DNA from: an uncultured Clostridia bacterium | GTDB taxonomy: Bacteria; Bacillota; Clostridia; Oscillospirales; Ruminococcaceae | NCBI GenBank assembly: GCA_947627235.1 | Contig: CANQVG010000005.1 | Location: 1 to 64,000 of the forward strand | Direction: 5' to 3' | Length of the DNA: 64,000 nt | Shown: piece by piece, positions 24,048 to 32,407 of the stretch | Layout of the letters: every line of letters starts with the position of its first letter | How positions within the stretch are numbered: position 1 is the stretch's first letter | Notes under the pieces: generated by a model | What the model saw: only the letters and a program-made list of their open reading frames with translations | The model's database searches: none | Told to the model about the DNA's origin: nothing | Program-made: the position numbers and the translations under genes

Positions 24048-26060
24048 TTATTGCAAACCCGGCGCTCCGCCCTGAGGAGGGATTCCTCCTTCGGGTGGCT
24101 CGGGCATACCGTCCGGCCGCCCTCCGCCGTTACCGCCTCTGCCGCCGAACGGATTATGGTGACCTTCGCCGCCCATTCCTCCGAACTGCCCGGGCTGACC
24201 GAAGCCTCCGCCGCCCATCGAGCCGCCGATGCCCACTCTGCCGTAGGAATTAAGTCCGTCAACAAGAGTCACCTTTGCAAGCTCGGTGCCGCCGGAATAT
24301 CTGCCGTCTGAACCGACACAGTAATTTACGTCGCCGGAATACTTTCCGCCGTAGGAAACGGTATATTCCGTTCCCGTCTGAAGCTCGGGCGAGCTGAATA
24401 CGATGTTTCCGGTGTTCTTTTCAACTCTGAAGACAAATTCCCTGTCACCGCCAGAAACACACACATAGCTTCCCGCCTCAAGCTCGCGGTCGAATGTTAC
24501 GCTGAGCGCGTTTACCGTGAGATTGTCGGGCGCCTGCGCCATTCCGGAAGCGCCCGCCGCAAACAGCGTTCCGCCGTCGATATAGAAGTCGCCGTTATAA
24601 TCTATGGCGCCGTCCGCAGATGAGGTCGGTCCGGAAACAATAAGAGTGCCGCCCGTCATATATATATCGCCGTTTGAGTCTATGCCGTCGCCCTGAGAAT
24701 CAATATAAACAAATCCGCCGCTGATTCTGAGATATGAGCCGTCGGACATAAACATTCCGCGCATATCCTGTGAGGAGGAATCGTTGCCGCCGGCGGCGTT
24801 AATGCCGTCGTCGTCAGCGACAATATAGACTTCGCCGCCCGATATCTCCACAAGCGCGCCTTCGAGTCCCTCGTGGCAGTCGGGAATTTCAATTTTTCCG
24901 CCCGAAACATATATATTTGAATCGGCGTGAAGGGCGTCGTCGCCGGTGGCTACGGAAAGAGCGCCGCCGTTGATTGAAATGTCGCCCGCAGAATGGAAAG
25001 CGTCGTCGGTGGTGTTTATTACCAGCGTGCCGCTGTTGACGGTTATGCCGCCCTGATTGCACTTAAGTCCCTTTTGGCTCGTATCCGAGGGAGTACCCTC
25101 TGCGCCGTTTACTCCGGCGGTCACGCTCATCGAGCAGTTGTCGACGGTTATCGCCGTCTCAACCTGTATGCCGTCCTCCCCCGCGACGAGATAAATGTTT
25201 GAATCTCTGAAAGCCGCCCAGCCGAGCGAGGGGTCTTTTTCCTGAGTGGAGCGCAGTGCGTCGCCGCCCGCGTTGACGCTGAGGGTCGAATTTTGTACGG
25301 TAAGACTGTCCTTGCCGTTGATGCCGTTATTTACGGCGCTCACGCTGACGGTTGTATTGATTATTTGCAGCGTGTCCTTGCCGATGATTCCGCTGTTGCA
25401 GTGGGCGTTGACGGTGAGCGAGCCGGTACCCCTGATTATAAGGTCGGCTTTCGAGAAGACGCAGGCGTTAGGCTCCTCCTCCACGGCGTCGCCGTATTCT
25501 AAGCTGTAATCGTAGGAGGTGCCGTCGGTGAAGACGTTTTCGGTCGTGCCGTTGAGAAGAAGCGTAACCGACGAAGCCTTATTCACATAAAGCGGTGCGG
25601 AATTAGAACATGTGACATTTACTCCGTTGAGAATAAGCACGACGTCCTCACCCTGAGCACGGACGGCTATCCTGCCGTCTGAAAGGGTGCCGGAAATCGT
25701 ATATGTCCCCCCGCGGACTATTTTGAGATAACTCCCCTCCGCTACGGCTCCCTGACCGTCTATAGTTATACCCGAATCGCTTAGAGTGATGACGGTCGAA
25801 CCGGTTTCGTCAGTCTCCCTGACGGGCGAAGTGGCGTCGGGAAGCGAAGACGAGTCTATCAGACCGAGCTGCGTACCGTTGTGCGCGCCATTCACGCCTC
25901 CGCCGACGATATCGTCCTTTATATGCCCTAAAACTCCCTCGCCGTCGCCTCCGAAAGCGACAATGAATATAACCGCGAGAATTATAACAAGCAGCGCCGC
26001 GACCGTTACAACCGCCGCCTGCCGTTGATTTTTCTTTCTGCTGTGTGAATACTGTGCCAT
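24048..26060 (-). CDS. Cell-surface beta-helix carbohydrate-binding protein (Cthe_2159 type)
   Basis: 670 residues. A Lys/Arg-rich head and one membrane helix (about 16-37) are followed by a long right-handed beta-helix (about 85-590) built of repeated strand units such as DISINGGALSVATGDDALHAD, NIYVSGGKIEI and GDIYMTGGTLIVSGP, with many Asp residues suited to calcium. The pattern matches the Cthe_2159 family, known to bind cellulose and acidic sugars. The C-terminal 60 residues are Gly/Pro-rich (GGMGGEGHHNPFGGRGGNGG). Single gene with its own promoter and terminator, downstream of xylan genes. No catalytic site is evident; a polysaccharide lyase-like activity cannot be excluded. Confidence 0.82.
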   Translation of the reverse strand: MAQYSHSRKKNQRQAAVVTVAALLVIILAVIFIVAFGGDGEGVLGHIKDDIVGGGVNGAHNGTQLGLIDSSSLPDATSPVRETDETGSTVITLSDSGITIDGQGAVAEGSYLKIVRGGTYTISGTLSDGRIAVRAQGEDVVLILNGVNVTCSNSAPLYVNKASSVTLLLNGTTENVFTDGTSYDYSLEYGDAVEEEPNACVFSKADLIIRGTGSLTVNAHCNSGIIGKDTLQIINTTVSVSAVNNGINGKDSLTVQNSTLSVNAGGDALRSTQEKDPSLGWAAFRDSNIYLVAGEDGIQVETAITVDNCSMSVTAGVNGAEGTPSDTSQKGLKCNQGGITVNSGTLVINTTDDAFHSAGDISINGGALSVATGDDALHADSNIYVSGGKIEIPDCHEGLEGALVEISGGEVYIVADDDGINAAGGNDSSSQDMRGMFMSDGSYLRISGGFVYIDSQGDGIDSNGDIYMTGGTLIVSGPTSSADGAIDYNGDFYIDGGTLFAAGASGMAQAPDNLTVNALSVTFDRELEAGSYVCVSGGDREFVFRVEKNTGNIVFSSPELQTGTEYTVSYGGKYSGDVNYCVGSDGRYSGGTELAKVTLVDGLNSYGRVGIGGSMGGGGFGQPGQFGGMGGEGHHNPFGGRGGNGGGRPDGMPEPPEGGIPPQGGAPGLQ

Positions 26061-26108
26061 ATTCTGCTCCTTTACGGGTAATTATTGCTATGCCTTAAAC
26101 CACTTATT

Positions 26109-26136
26109 ATTATAATACCTTTTCGCGGGAAGTCAA
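26109..26136 (-). promoter_or_regulatory. Promoter of the beta-helix protein gene
   Basis: On the minus strand TTGACT (26131-26136), 16-base spacer, TATAAT (26109-26114). Confidence 0.55.
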
Positions 26137-26182
26137 TCGGCGTCGGCAAAAATTCATAAAATGTTCATCTGAGCATCAAAAA

Positions 26183-26201
26183 CGCCGGAACACGTCCGGC
26201 G
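26183..26201 (-). terminator. Terminator-like hairpin upstream of the beta-helix promoter
   Basis: CGCCGGA (26183-26189) pairs with TCCGGCG (26195-26201) and is followed on the minus strand by TTTTTG. No minus-strand gene ends here, so it may block readthrough or be a relic. The gap 26061-26377 otherwise holds the two promoters and the operators listed below. Confidence 0.4.
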
Positions 26202-26285
26202 GTTGGGTTTGTTTTCGAAAGCGCCTTTTAAAATTTGCCCCGCTCGCGGTGTAAAGCTTTTTTTCGGCAAGTATATCGCATAAAG

Positions 26286-26300
26286 TTAAGCGCCGCTTAA
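26286..26300. promoter_or_regulatory. Upstream operator of the small XRE repressor
   Basis: Perfect 15-base palindrome TTAAGCGCCGCTTAA. Its centre lies 42 bases (four helical turns) from the centre of the second copy. Confidence 0.6.
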
Positions 26301-26321
26301 TATTTCTCAAGCACGCGCCCG

Positions 26322-26350
26322 TTGAAATTAAGCGACGCTTGCCGTATAAT
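26322..26350 (+). promoter_or_regulatory. Promoter of the small XRE repressor
   Basis: TTGAAA (26322-26327), 17-base spacer, TATAAT (26345-26350). The spacer is occupied by the second operator palindrome. Confidence 0.65.
26328..26342. promoter_or_regulatory. Promoter-spacer operator of the small XRE repressor
   Basis: TTAAGCGACGCTTGC, matching the upstream palindrome in both half-site cores (AAGCG/CGCTT). It lies exactly between -35 and -10, so a bound repressor would exclude RNA polymerase. Confidence 0.6.
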
Positions 26351-26377
26351 ATAATCATCACTTAACGGAGGTGCGCT

Positions 26378-26692
26378 ATGAATTATTTGATCATCGGAGA
26401 ACAGATACAGAAATTCCGAAAGGAAACAGGCATTACGCAAAAAGAGCTCGGGGAGGCGATAGGCGTCAGCAGCTCGGCGGTTTCACAGTGGGAGACAGGC
26501 GGGACTCCGGATATATCCCTGCTGCCGGCAATCGCCGACCGGCTCGGAGTCACGGTTGACGCCCTTTTCGGACGTGAAAAGATTACGGAGGAAAATATGC
26601 GGGAGGTATTGCCGCGATATATCGCGTCGCTGCCGAAAGCGAAGCGCATCGACGAAATCTTCCGTAAGATTCCGATTCTTAAAGACAAATAG
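26378..26692 (+). CDS. Small XRE-type repressor
   Basis: 104 residues: an N-terminal helix-turn-helix (about 7-62; ITQKELGEAIGVSSSAVSQWETGG) and a short basic tail (about 70-104). CGGAGG lies 8 bases before the ATG. Its promoter carries two matched 15-base palindromes, one between -35 and -10, the classical layout of autorepression. No toxin, phage or transporter gene lies downstream; the next plus-strand frame is only a 13-codon peptide at 26704-26745 overlapping a terminator. Whether it controls genes beyond itself is unknown. Confidence 0.82.
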   Translation: MNYLIIGEQIQKFRKETGITQKELGEAIGVSSSAVSQWETGGTPDISLLPAIADRLGVTVDALFGREKITEENMREVLPRYIASLPKAKRIDEIFRKIPILKDK

Positions 26693-26720
26693 AGGAGAGC
26701 TCTATGTTAAGATACTTAAA

Positions 26721-26735
26721 AGCCCGTTTCGGGCT
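26721..26735. terminator. Bidirectional terminator between the XRE repressor and the serine hydrolase
   Basis: AGCCCG (26721-26726) pairs with CGGGCT (26730-26735); the minus strand continues TTTTAAG. It lies between convergent genes. Confidence 0.6.
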
Positions 26736-26773
26736 GCCCTACTGATATGTTTTTCCCATCTTAAGCTTATGCT

Positions 26774-27946
26774 TCACCCCAACACGTCCCTGCGCACGGC
26801 GTTTACAAGCTTGCGCGAAAGCGCCGAGGTGCCGCAGTCGGTGCGCTGGGTGCCTATAAGTATTGTCATCCTGCTTTGAGGATAATTCGCGAAGAAACAG
26901 CCGAGCCAGCCATCCCAGCCGTATTCGCCCCGCTCGCTCATAAGAACCGCCTGACCCGGGTCTACGAGGTTGCGCATCAGATTGCCGTAGCTGTACCCGC
27001 CGAGTCCTTGCCAGTCGAAGCCCCTGCGCTGACGCTCGGAAAGGCTCGGAGATGTCATATATCTCACCGCAGTCTCTGAGAGAATACGCACACCGTTAAG
27101 CTCGCCGCCGTTCATAAGCATCATTGCGAATTTGGCGTAGTCGTCAAGAGTCGAAACAAGTCCCGCTCCGCCGGATTCAAATGCAGGTTCCCTGTCGAGG
27201 CCATAGTCGATGCCGAGGTTATTCGTCGGGCAGTGTTCGACCCGACACTCGGCGTAATTCGTGCGGTAAACCTTTGCGAGCCGCTTCCTCTTTTCTGCCG
27301 GCACCCAAAAGCCGGTGTCGTCCATTCCGAGAGGGTCGAATATATTCTCTTTCAGAAATTCCCCAAAGCGCATACCCGTAACGTTTTCAATCACTCCGCC
27401 GAGAACGTCCGCCGAAGTGCCGTACATAAACCTGTCCCCGGGATTAAAGCAAAGGTCCACGCTTCCGAGCTTCTCGCAAAATTCCCGCGTAGTCATAGGG
27501 TTATCGGAACGGAGCCGCCCGTCAAGCTCGACGTATATGTCCGCGACCTGCGCCGAAGAGCCTTCGCCTCCCGGATACGGCAGACCCGAGGTCATATTCA
27601 TCAAATCCTTTATCATTATCTCGTTCTGCGACTTCACCCGCTCGCCCTTTTCGTTTATCCAATGAGAAGGCTTCCAACACGGCATCGTCCAGCACAGACA
27701 GTCGGCGAGGTCCAAAAGCCCTCTGTCGACAAGTATCATCACCGCAGCCGAGGTTATGGGCTTTGACATCGAATAAAGCCGCATTATCGTATTGCGGGAA
27801 AATGGCGCTTTATTCTCAAGGTCACGATATCCGTATTCCTCATATATGATTTCTTTTCCGTCCTTTAAGACGAGCATATTCGCACCTGCGGCAAATTTGC
27901 GGTCGTCTATCTCGTACTTTATTATGTCACGGTAATTCTGCGGCAT
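26774..27946 (-). CDS. Beta-lactamase-fold serine hydrolase (class C / EstB type)
   Basis: 390 residues of the Beta-lactamase family (PF00144). The SxxK motif is S-M-S-K in LYSMSKPITSAAV, the second motif is YGTSADVLGGVIE, and the third, usually HTG, is replaced by YGWDGWLG near the end, as in EstB-like esterases. No signal peptide, so cytoplasmic. Such proteins are esterases or D-amino peptidases rather than antibiotic-resistance enzymes. AAAGGAGG precedes the ATG. A single gene between two terminators. Confidence 0.85.
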   Translation of the reverse strand: MPQNYRDIIKYEIDDRKFAAGANMLVLKDGKEIIYEEYGYRDLENKAPFSRNTIMRLYSMSKPITSAAVMILVDRGLLDLADCLCWTMPCWKPSHWINEKGERVKSQNEIMIKDLMNMTSGLPYPGGEGSSAQVADIYVELDGRLRSDNPMTTREFCEKLGSVDLCFNPGDRFMYGTSADVLGGVIENVTGMRFGEFLKENIFDPLGMDDTGFWVPAEKRKRLAKVYRTNYAECRVEHCPTNNLGIDYGLDREPAFESGGAGLVSTLDDYAKFAMMLMNGGELNGVRILSETAVRYMTSPSLSERQRRGFDWQGLGGYSYGNLMRNLVDPGQAVLMSERGEYGWDGWLGCFFANYPQSRMTILIGTQRTDCGTSALSRKLVNAVRRDVLG

Positions 27947-27972
27947 AAGAACGCCTCCTTTGAAATATCAGC

Positions 27973-27999
27973 AAAAAAGCCCCGATTAAGGGGCTTTTT
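27973..27999 (-). terminator. Terminator of the surface protein gene
   Basis: GCCCC (27979-27983) pairs with GGGGC (27990-27994), with A6 before and T5 after, directly downstream of the stop at 28016. Confidence 0.75.
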
Positions 28000-28015
28000 A
28001 TAAGTATAGAACGGA

Positions 28016-28637
28016 TTATCTTCTCTTGGAGACAACAGCGGCAGCAAGCGCGACAACAGCGGGAATTACCGCAAGAGCAAGACCTGTCTCGGGAGACTCG
28101 GCAGTGTCGGCCTCGGTCGGCTCGGCGGGAGCCGCATCGTCAGCGGGAGCCTCGGCAGCAGCGGCGGCGTCGACGACTTCAACAACAACCTCTACATCAG
28201 TAATGGCTCCGTCAGGAAGTTCAATGAAATTCTTCCACCAAACGTTGTACCAACCGATATCAAGAACGCCTTCGTCGGTAAGACCGGTGCCATAGCCCTC
28301 GGTAAGAGCTACTTCTTCGCCGTTGATCTTTATGGACTTGGTGAGAACGGTCAGATCGGAAAGATTGGAAGTTCCGGTAAAGGAATCACCCTCTGCAACA
28401 GCAGTAGCGTCCTTTATGTAAATGGTGGCAACTTTTGAACTGTCGATGTTCATACCGGAAAGCTTAAAGGTGTACTCGCCGGGAGCATTGATAGTAACAG
28501 GGTCACTGACGATATTCGACCAAGTTGCCTGCTCATAAACAACAAGAACAACATCCTGCGAGCCTTCAAAGGCGAAAGCCGGAACCGCAAGCGCCATTAC
28601 CATAGCCAAAGCAACAACGACCGCAATAATCTTTCAT
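28016..28637 (-). pseudogene. Surface-anchored secreted protein with a one-base frameshift in the signal peptide
   Basis: The main frame (28016-28609) begins in the middle of a signal peptide (MAMVMALAVPAFA). The upstream AAGGAGG and its ATG at 28635-28637 are in another frame. Removing one A from the AAA at 28632-28634 gives MKIIAVVVALAMVMALAVP, an ideal signal sequence in frame with the rest. The mature part (about 120 residues) is a beta-rich domain of unknown family, followed by an Ala/Asp/Pro linker and a C-terminal SPETG motif, hydrophobic stretch and SKRR tail, like a sortase anchor. Either the sequence has an indel error, or the gene is silenced by a homopolymer shift. Apart from the shift the gene looks functional. 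Confidence 0.7.
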
Positions 28638-28821
28638 AAAACAATTCCTCCTTAACATATTCGGATAATTCATACAGTCCCGTAAACAGGCAAATCTCCG
28701 CTGAGGATTATTTGTATGTATTTATGTTAGGAATTGTACTATATCCACTATTAGTTTAATCCGGCGTTTAGTTTTTGTCAATATACTTTTTCAACATTAT
28801 AGGCAACATTTTTTGCACTTT

Positions 28822-29961
28822 TTATATAATTCCGCCGTTTCCGTAATAATCCATCAGCAGCTCCACCACACGGTTATAAGCATTGATTCCGTCGCTCACG
28901 CCGTTAAGAGTGAGATTTGCGTCGGTGAGCTTTTCCGATATCGCCGCGACGGTTTCCGTCGGGATTATCTCCTTGTGACTGTTCTTTTCCCAGTAGTCTA
29001 CGGTATAAGAGCCGAAATCGTTATCCCACGCCTGAGCCGGAACCGCTGCAACCGACTGCCAGAGCCTGTCCTCATAATCTGTTCCCCTGAGTTCGAGAGC
29101 GTTGAGATAAAGGTAATAAAAGGCGTCAAGGCAGGCGGAATACTTCAGCTCGTCGGTGCCGTATTTAAGACATGCCATAATAGCCACAAAGCTCGCCTCG
29201 TCCTCCTGAATTATGCCCTTTAAGTGAGCAAGCTCATGGCATACCGTCGCGGGAACCGCTATCGGCTGAATGTCGCGGTTATAGGTCGCCTCAAAGGCAA
29301 ACGGTATGTAAAGCCCGATTATTCCCTCCTGCGACATAAAAAAGGAGTTCATAATTTTTTTTGGGCGCGGAAAATACCCCTTGAGCTGAGAATACTCCGC
29401 GCTCAGACCCTTCATCGCTTCACGGCAGTCGTCCGACGGGTCCGCGCTGAGGACTATATACCCCTCGGCGTCGCGTTCAAAATTGCCGGAAAGCTCTGCT
29501 ATGCGTGCGCTTACAGCCGAGAGCGTGTCCAAAAGAAGCTCTTCATTGTGTTCAACCGGTTCAAAATAACGGTCGGAAAACTTGGTGCAGTGATACATTA
29601 CAAAGCACCCGAGAGTTTCGGTCGCAAAGACATATACGAATATTACGCATAAGAGTCTGATTATAAAACCGAAAATCTTTTTGGTAAGAGCGGTGTTTTT
29701 GCGCTTTGCTATCGCGAAAACTATCATCGCGGGAATCCCGACCGCCGCCGAGGCAACAAGCAGAATTATCATTATCTCACCGAGAGAAAACGGCAGCAGT
29801 CCGGACAGAAAAACAGGCAGCGAACTGTAAAGAGGATAAATCTTTTGCACATAAAAGTCGGAAAAAGGCGTGGACATCCACGACAGCGCATAAATAACAG
29901 CAATAACGGCAAATACCGCCGCGATAATAATATAAAACTTTTTAATCCTTGTCTTTTTCAT
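28822..29961 (-). CDS. DUF3810 membrane protein with a metalloprotease-like HExxH motif
   Basis: 379 residues. Three N-terminal membrane helices (about 8-30, 52-83, 98-122) are followed by a soluble domain with CHELAHLKG, the HExxH zinc-peptidase motif, and a downstream glutamate in EDEASFVAIMACL as a possible third ligand. This is the DUF3810 family, unproven as a protease. Its start overlaps the end of the CDF transporter gene by 20 bases, so the two are co-translated. The combination with a metal transporter may only reflect operon packing. Confidence 0.85.
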   Translation of the reverse strand: MKKTRIKKFYIIIAAVFAVIAVIYALSWMSTPFSDFYVQKIYPLYSSLPVFLSGLLPFSLGEIMIILLVASAAVGIPAMIVFAIAKRKNTALTKKIFGFIIRLLCVIFVYVFATETLGCFVMYHCTKFSDRYFEPVEHNEELLLDTLSAVSARIAELSGNFERDAEGYIVLSADPSDDCREAMKGLSAEYSQLKGYFPRPKKIMNSFFMSQEGIIGLYIPFAFEATYNRDIQPIAVPATVCHELAHLKGIIQEDEASFVAIMACLKYGTDELKYSACLDAFYYLYLNALELRGTDYEDRLWQSVAAVPAQAWDNDFGSYTVDYWEKNSHKEIIPTETVAAISEKLTDANLTLNGVSDGINAYNRVVELLMDYYGNGGII

Positions 29962-30862
29962 CTTCGTCCTCTCCGCCCGCCCCGACAGGATCCATATGTA
30001 TGGTCAGCAAAACGCCGAGCTTTGTTTTGACCTCCTGCTCTATGCCGTCTATTACCTTGTGTATCGCGACAATGTCGCTTTTCGGGTCTACCTCGGCGTG
30101 AAGTGAGGCAAAGTTTGCGCCGAATCCGTAGTTGTGTATCTGCAAATCGTGAAATCCCCTTACCTCGGGGCGGCTTTTCACGATGTCCGAAATCGCGTTC
30201 ACGAGGCTCTCGGGCGGCTTCATACCGAGCATCGGGCTGACCGCCTTTTTTATCATCACGGCGGAGGACCATATTATAAACAGCGAAACGGCGAGTCCCG
30301 CCCAACCGTCGATGTTGATTCCGCTGACGCCCATAACTATCACACTCAGAAGAACTGAAGATGTTATCAGCACGTCGTTTCTTGAATCGAGAGCCGCCGC
30401 CGCAAGGGTCTGGGAATCAATCTTTTTTGAAAAATAAAAGTTGACTGCCGCCTGCACGGCTTTTAAAAATATAGCTGCGGCGAGCGCGGAATATGTAAAT
30501 ATGTCTATTGAAAGCTCCTCGGGAGTGATTATCTTTTCAACCGAGCTTTTCGCAAAAAGCACTCCCACCGCAAACATAACCAGCGATATTATCAGCGCGG
30601 TTATCTGCTCGTAGCGCGCGTGACCGAAGGGGTGGTCGCTGTCCGCCGGCTTGGCAGCCAGCCTGAAGCCTATCATCGTGAGAATCGACGAGCCTGCGTC
30701 GGTAAGACTGTTTACGGCGTCCGCCGCGACGGTCACGCTGCCCGAAATCAGCCCGACCGTTATCTTTATCAGAAACGCGGCGAAGTTGGTCAGTATTCCG
30801 AAAAGACCGGCGGCAAAGCCTATGCGGGTGCGTGCTGCACCGTTTTCAGAATTGTTCGGCAA
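29942..30862 (-). CDS. Cation diffusion facilitator (CDF) family metal efflux protein
   Basis: About 306 residues, six membrane helices and a C-terminal cytoplasmic domain (about 210-300). Helix 2 has DAVNSLTDAGSS, with Asn where zinc-type CDF proteins have His, a pattern seen in manganese/iron exporters of Firmicutes; helix 5 keeps D-S-R-N-D. DHPFGHARYEQ lies in the first loop. The C-terminal tail is acidic (GGEDEDEKDKD). I choose the TTG at 30862, with GGGGA 6 bases before it; the longer TTG reading at 30913 has no ribosome site and almost no leader after the promoter. Manganese is the likely substrate by motif; not proven. Confidence 0.85.
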   Translation of the reverse strand: MPNNSENGAARTRIGFAAGLFGILTNFAAFLIKITVGLISGSVTVAADAVNSLTDAGSSILTMIGFRLAAKPADSDHPFGHARYEQITALIISLVMFAVGVLFAKSSVEKIITPEELSIDIFTYSALAAAIFLKAVQAAVNFYFSKKIDSQTLAAAALDSRNDVLITSSVLLSVIVMGVSGINIDGWAGLAVSLFIIWSSAVMIKKAVSPMLGMKPPESLVNAISDIVKSRPEVRGFHDLQIHNYGFGANFASLHAEVDPKSDIVAIHKVIDGIEQEVKTKLGVLLTIHMDPVGAGGEDEDEKDKD

Positions 30863-30927
30863 AACTATTCCCCATTTCGGCGAGGCGGCAACGTAAAAAC
30901 CGTTGCGCTGCAAGTTTATTATGTTAT

Positions 30928-30956
30928 ATTATATCAGCTAATTCGGTATAATGCAA
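30928..30956 (-). promoter_or_regulatory. Promoter of the CDF-DUF3810 operon
   Basis: On the minus strand TTGCAT (30951-30956), 17-base spacer, TATAAT (30928-30933). Confidence 0.6.
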
Positions 30957-31190
30957 TAGCCCGATGAGCTTTAAATAAACGGTAAAATCGTTAAATTTAC
31001 CCTTTTGACGTATCGGCTTGCAGTACCGGTGCTTAATTTTATGCGGATTCGATATGCCGTCATACATATACCGCTTGTACCGTTTCGGATAACGGTACAT
31101 TTAAAAAACCGTCGGTCAGCCGACGCCGTAATTAACCGCTGACAACTGTCTTCCTAAAGCTAATATGCGCCCGCTTTGAGAGCATACAAA
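30957..31190. other. Gene-free stretch with two short hairpins
   Basis: Part of the 361-base gap 30863-31223. GTACCGTT (31077-31084) pairs with AACGGTAC (31091-31098), and CGTCGG (31110-31115) with CCGACG (31120-31125). No reading frame with a ribosome site, no tRNA-like fold and no known RNA was recognised. Confidence 0.4.
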
Positions 31191-31193
31191 ACT

Positions 31194-31213
31194 GCCCCGC
31201 TAAAATGCGGGGC
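31194..31213 (-). terminator. Terminator of pcrA-DUF4364-yfbR
   Basis: GCCCCGC (31194-31200) pairs with GCGGGGC (31207-31213); the minus strand continues AGTTTTG. Confidence 0.7.
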
Positions 31214-31223
31214 TTTGATCACT

Positions 31224-31805
31224 TTATCTCGTCTGCTCGTCGAGCGTCAGATTATAGCTCGGCAGGAACTCCTCAATAAATGCGTCCGCCTCGGGCAAGC
31301 GCATTTTTTTGATTGCCTCAAGAGTCTGGCGTTCTGCCTCGGCAAAATCGGTGTTGCCGCTGCGGCGCTCTTCGATACATTTTATCAGCGCCGAAAGCTT
31401 GTCCGCAGCCTTAACAAGACGCGCAGTCTCGGGGTCGGACTCCGAGTCGAAGACCTCGGCGTAGTCCTCGCGCAAATCATCAGGCACCGTAGAAAGAAGC
31501 TTTTCAACAGCAGCCTCCTCCACCCGCTTGTAGGCTGACTTTATCCCGGGGTCGTAATACTTGACCGGAGTGGGCAGGTCGCCGGTGATGATTTCGGGAA
31601 CGTCGTGATAAACAGCCGCGAGCACCGCCCTTGACACGTCGATATTTCCTCCGAACCGACGGTTTCTCAGCTCGCACAGAAGGTGCGTTATTATCGCAAC
31701 TTCGAGCGAATGTTCGGCGATGTTTTCGGTGCGGGAATTGCGCATAAGCCCCCAGCGGGAAATATATTTCATTCTCGAAACAAGCGCAAAAAAGCTTTTG
31801 TTCAC
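31224..31805 (-). CDS. yfbR: YfbR-like 5'-deoxynucleotidase (HD domain)
   Basis: 193 residues, the length of YfbR, a metal-dependent dNMP 5'-nucleotidase (EC 3.1.3.89). MKYISRWGLMRNSRTENIAEHS, with the first metal His in EHS, the HD pair in AAVYHDVPEIITGDLPTPVKY and the later Asp in VKAADKLSALI match the family. It overlaps DUF4364 by 4 bases and is the last gene after pcrA, giving a nucleotide-hygiene role beside a DNA repair helicase. Confidence 0.9.
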   Translation of the reverse strand: MNKSFFALVSRMKYISRWGLMRNSRTENIAEHSLEVAIITHLLCELRNRRFGGNIDVSRAVLAAVYHDVPEIITGDLPTPVKYYDPGIKSAYKRVEEAAVEKLLSTVPDDLREDYAEVFDSESDPETARLVKAADKLSALIKCIEERRSGNTDFAEAERQTLEAIKKMRLPEADAFIEEFLPSYNLTLDEQTR

Positions 31806-32395
31806 AGGTCGTTCACCTCTTTTGCTTCGGGCTCGTATTCCTCGTTTTCAAGCGCGTAATCGAGAACCTTCCCGTAAAAATCGGAGGGATTTTTCATTAT
31901 CTTATCCGCCAAAAGCTGCGCCTGCTCGCGGTCGGGCGCGTAGAGTTTCAGCTCCATCAGCGTTAGACCTCCTTCGGTACAAAGCGTGTTTACGCTGTAT
32001 CCCTTTTCCTTCTCGGTTATCGAGATTTTAACGTCGTTCTGGTTCTTGAGCCTTGCAAAAAACTTCAGCCCCGATGAAAGTATCTTGTTCCGAAAGCTTA
32101 TCGGAACCATCCGCTTGAAGTCGTCGGCGCCCATCTTGGCTATCTCGGAAAGCACGTAATACTGCTCGCCGTCCTGCTCCTCAAGGGTGAGCGTCTTGGC
32201 GTCCAGAAGCTCGTTCACCGCTTCCGTGAAGACAAAATAGTTGACAATTCCGTCGTCGGTGGCTATTTCGGTTAGCTGCATAGGAGTTATCGGACGGTTT
32301 ATCTGCCGCAGAAAATAGCATATGAGAATCTTCACCGCATAGGTGTCGGTAAGGTTCATCATATTCGGCGTGATGTATTTTTCATATCCTGCCAT
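31802..32395 (-). CDS. DUF4364 family protein
   Basis: 197 residues. The N-terminal half looks like a winged helix (about 20-85, ICYFLRQINRPITPMQLTEIATDDG) and the C-terminal half is alpha/beta. DUF4364 proteins are restricted to Firmicutes, uncharacterised, and presumed DNA-binding. It starts 12 bases after pcrA and overlaps yfbR, so the three are one unit. Confidence 0.87.
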   Translation of the reverse strand: MAGYEKYITPNMMNLTDTYAVKILICYFLRQINRPITPMQLTEIATDDGIVNYFVFTEAVNELLDAKTLTLEEQDGEQYYVLSEIAKMGADDFKRMVPISFRNKILSSGLKFFARLKNQNDVKISITEKEKGYSVNTLCTEGGLTLMELKLYAPDREQAQLLADKIMKNPSDFYGKVLDYALENEEYEPEAKEVNDL

Positions 32396-32407
32396 TTTGC
32401 ACCTCCG

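Noticed and set aside
26704-26745. 13-codon peptide after the XRE repressor
   Set aside because: It overlaps a terminator hairpin, and the length is too short to argue for a gene.
26774-27946. Antibiotic-resistance beta-lactamase
   Set aside because: It has the fold and SxxK, but no signal peptide and a WDGW-type third motif as in EstB-like esterases, so resistance is not supported.
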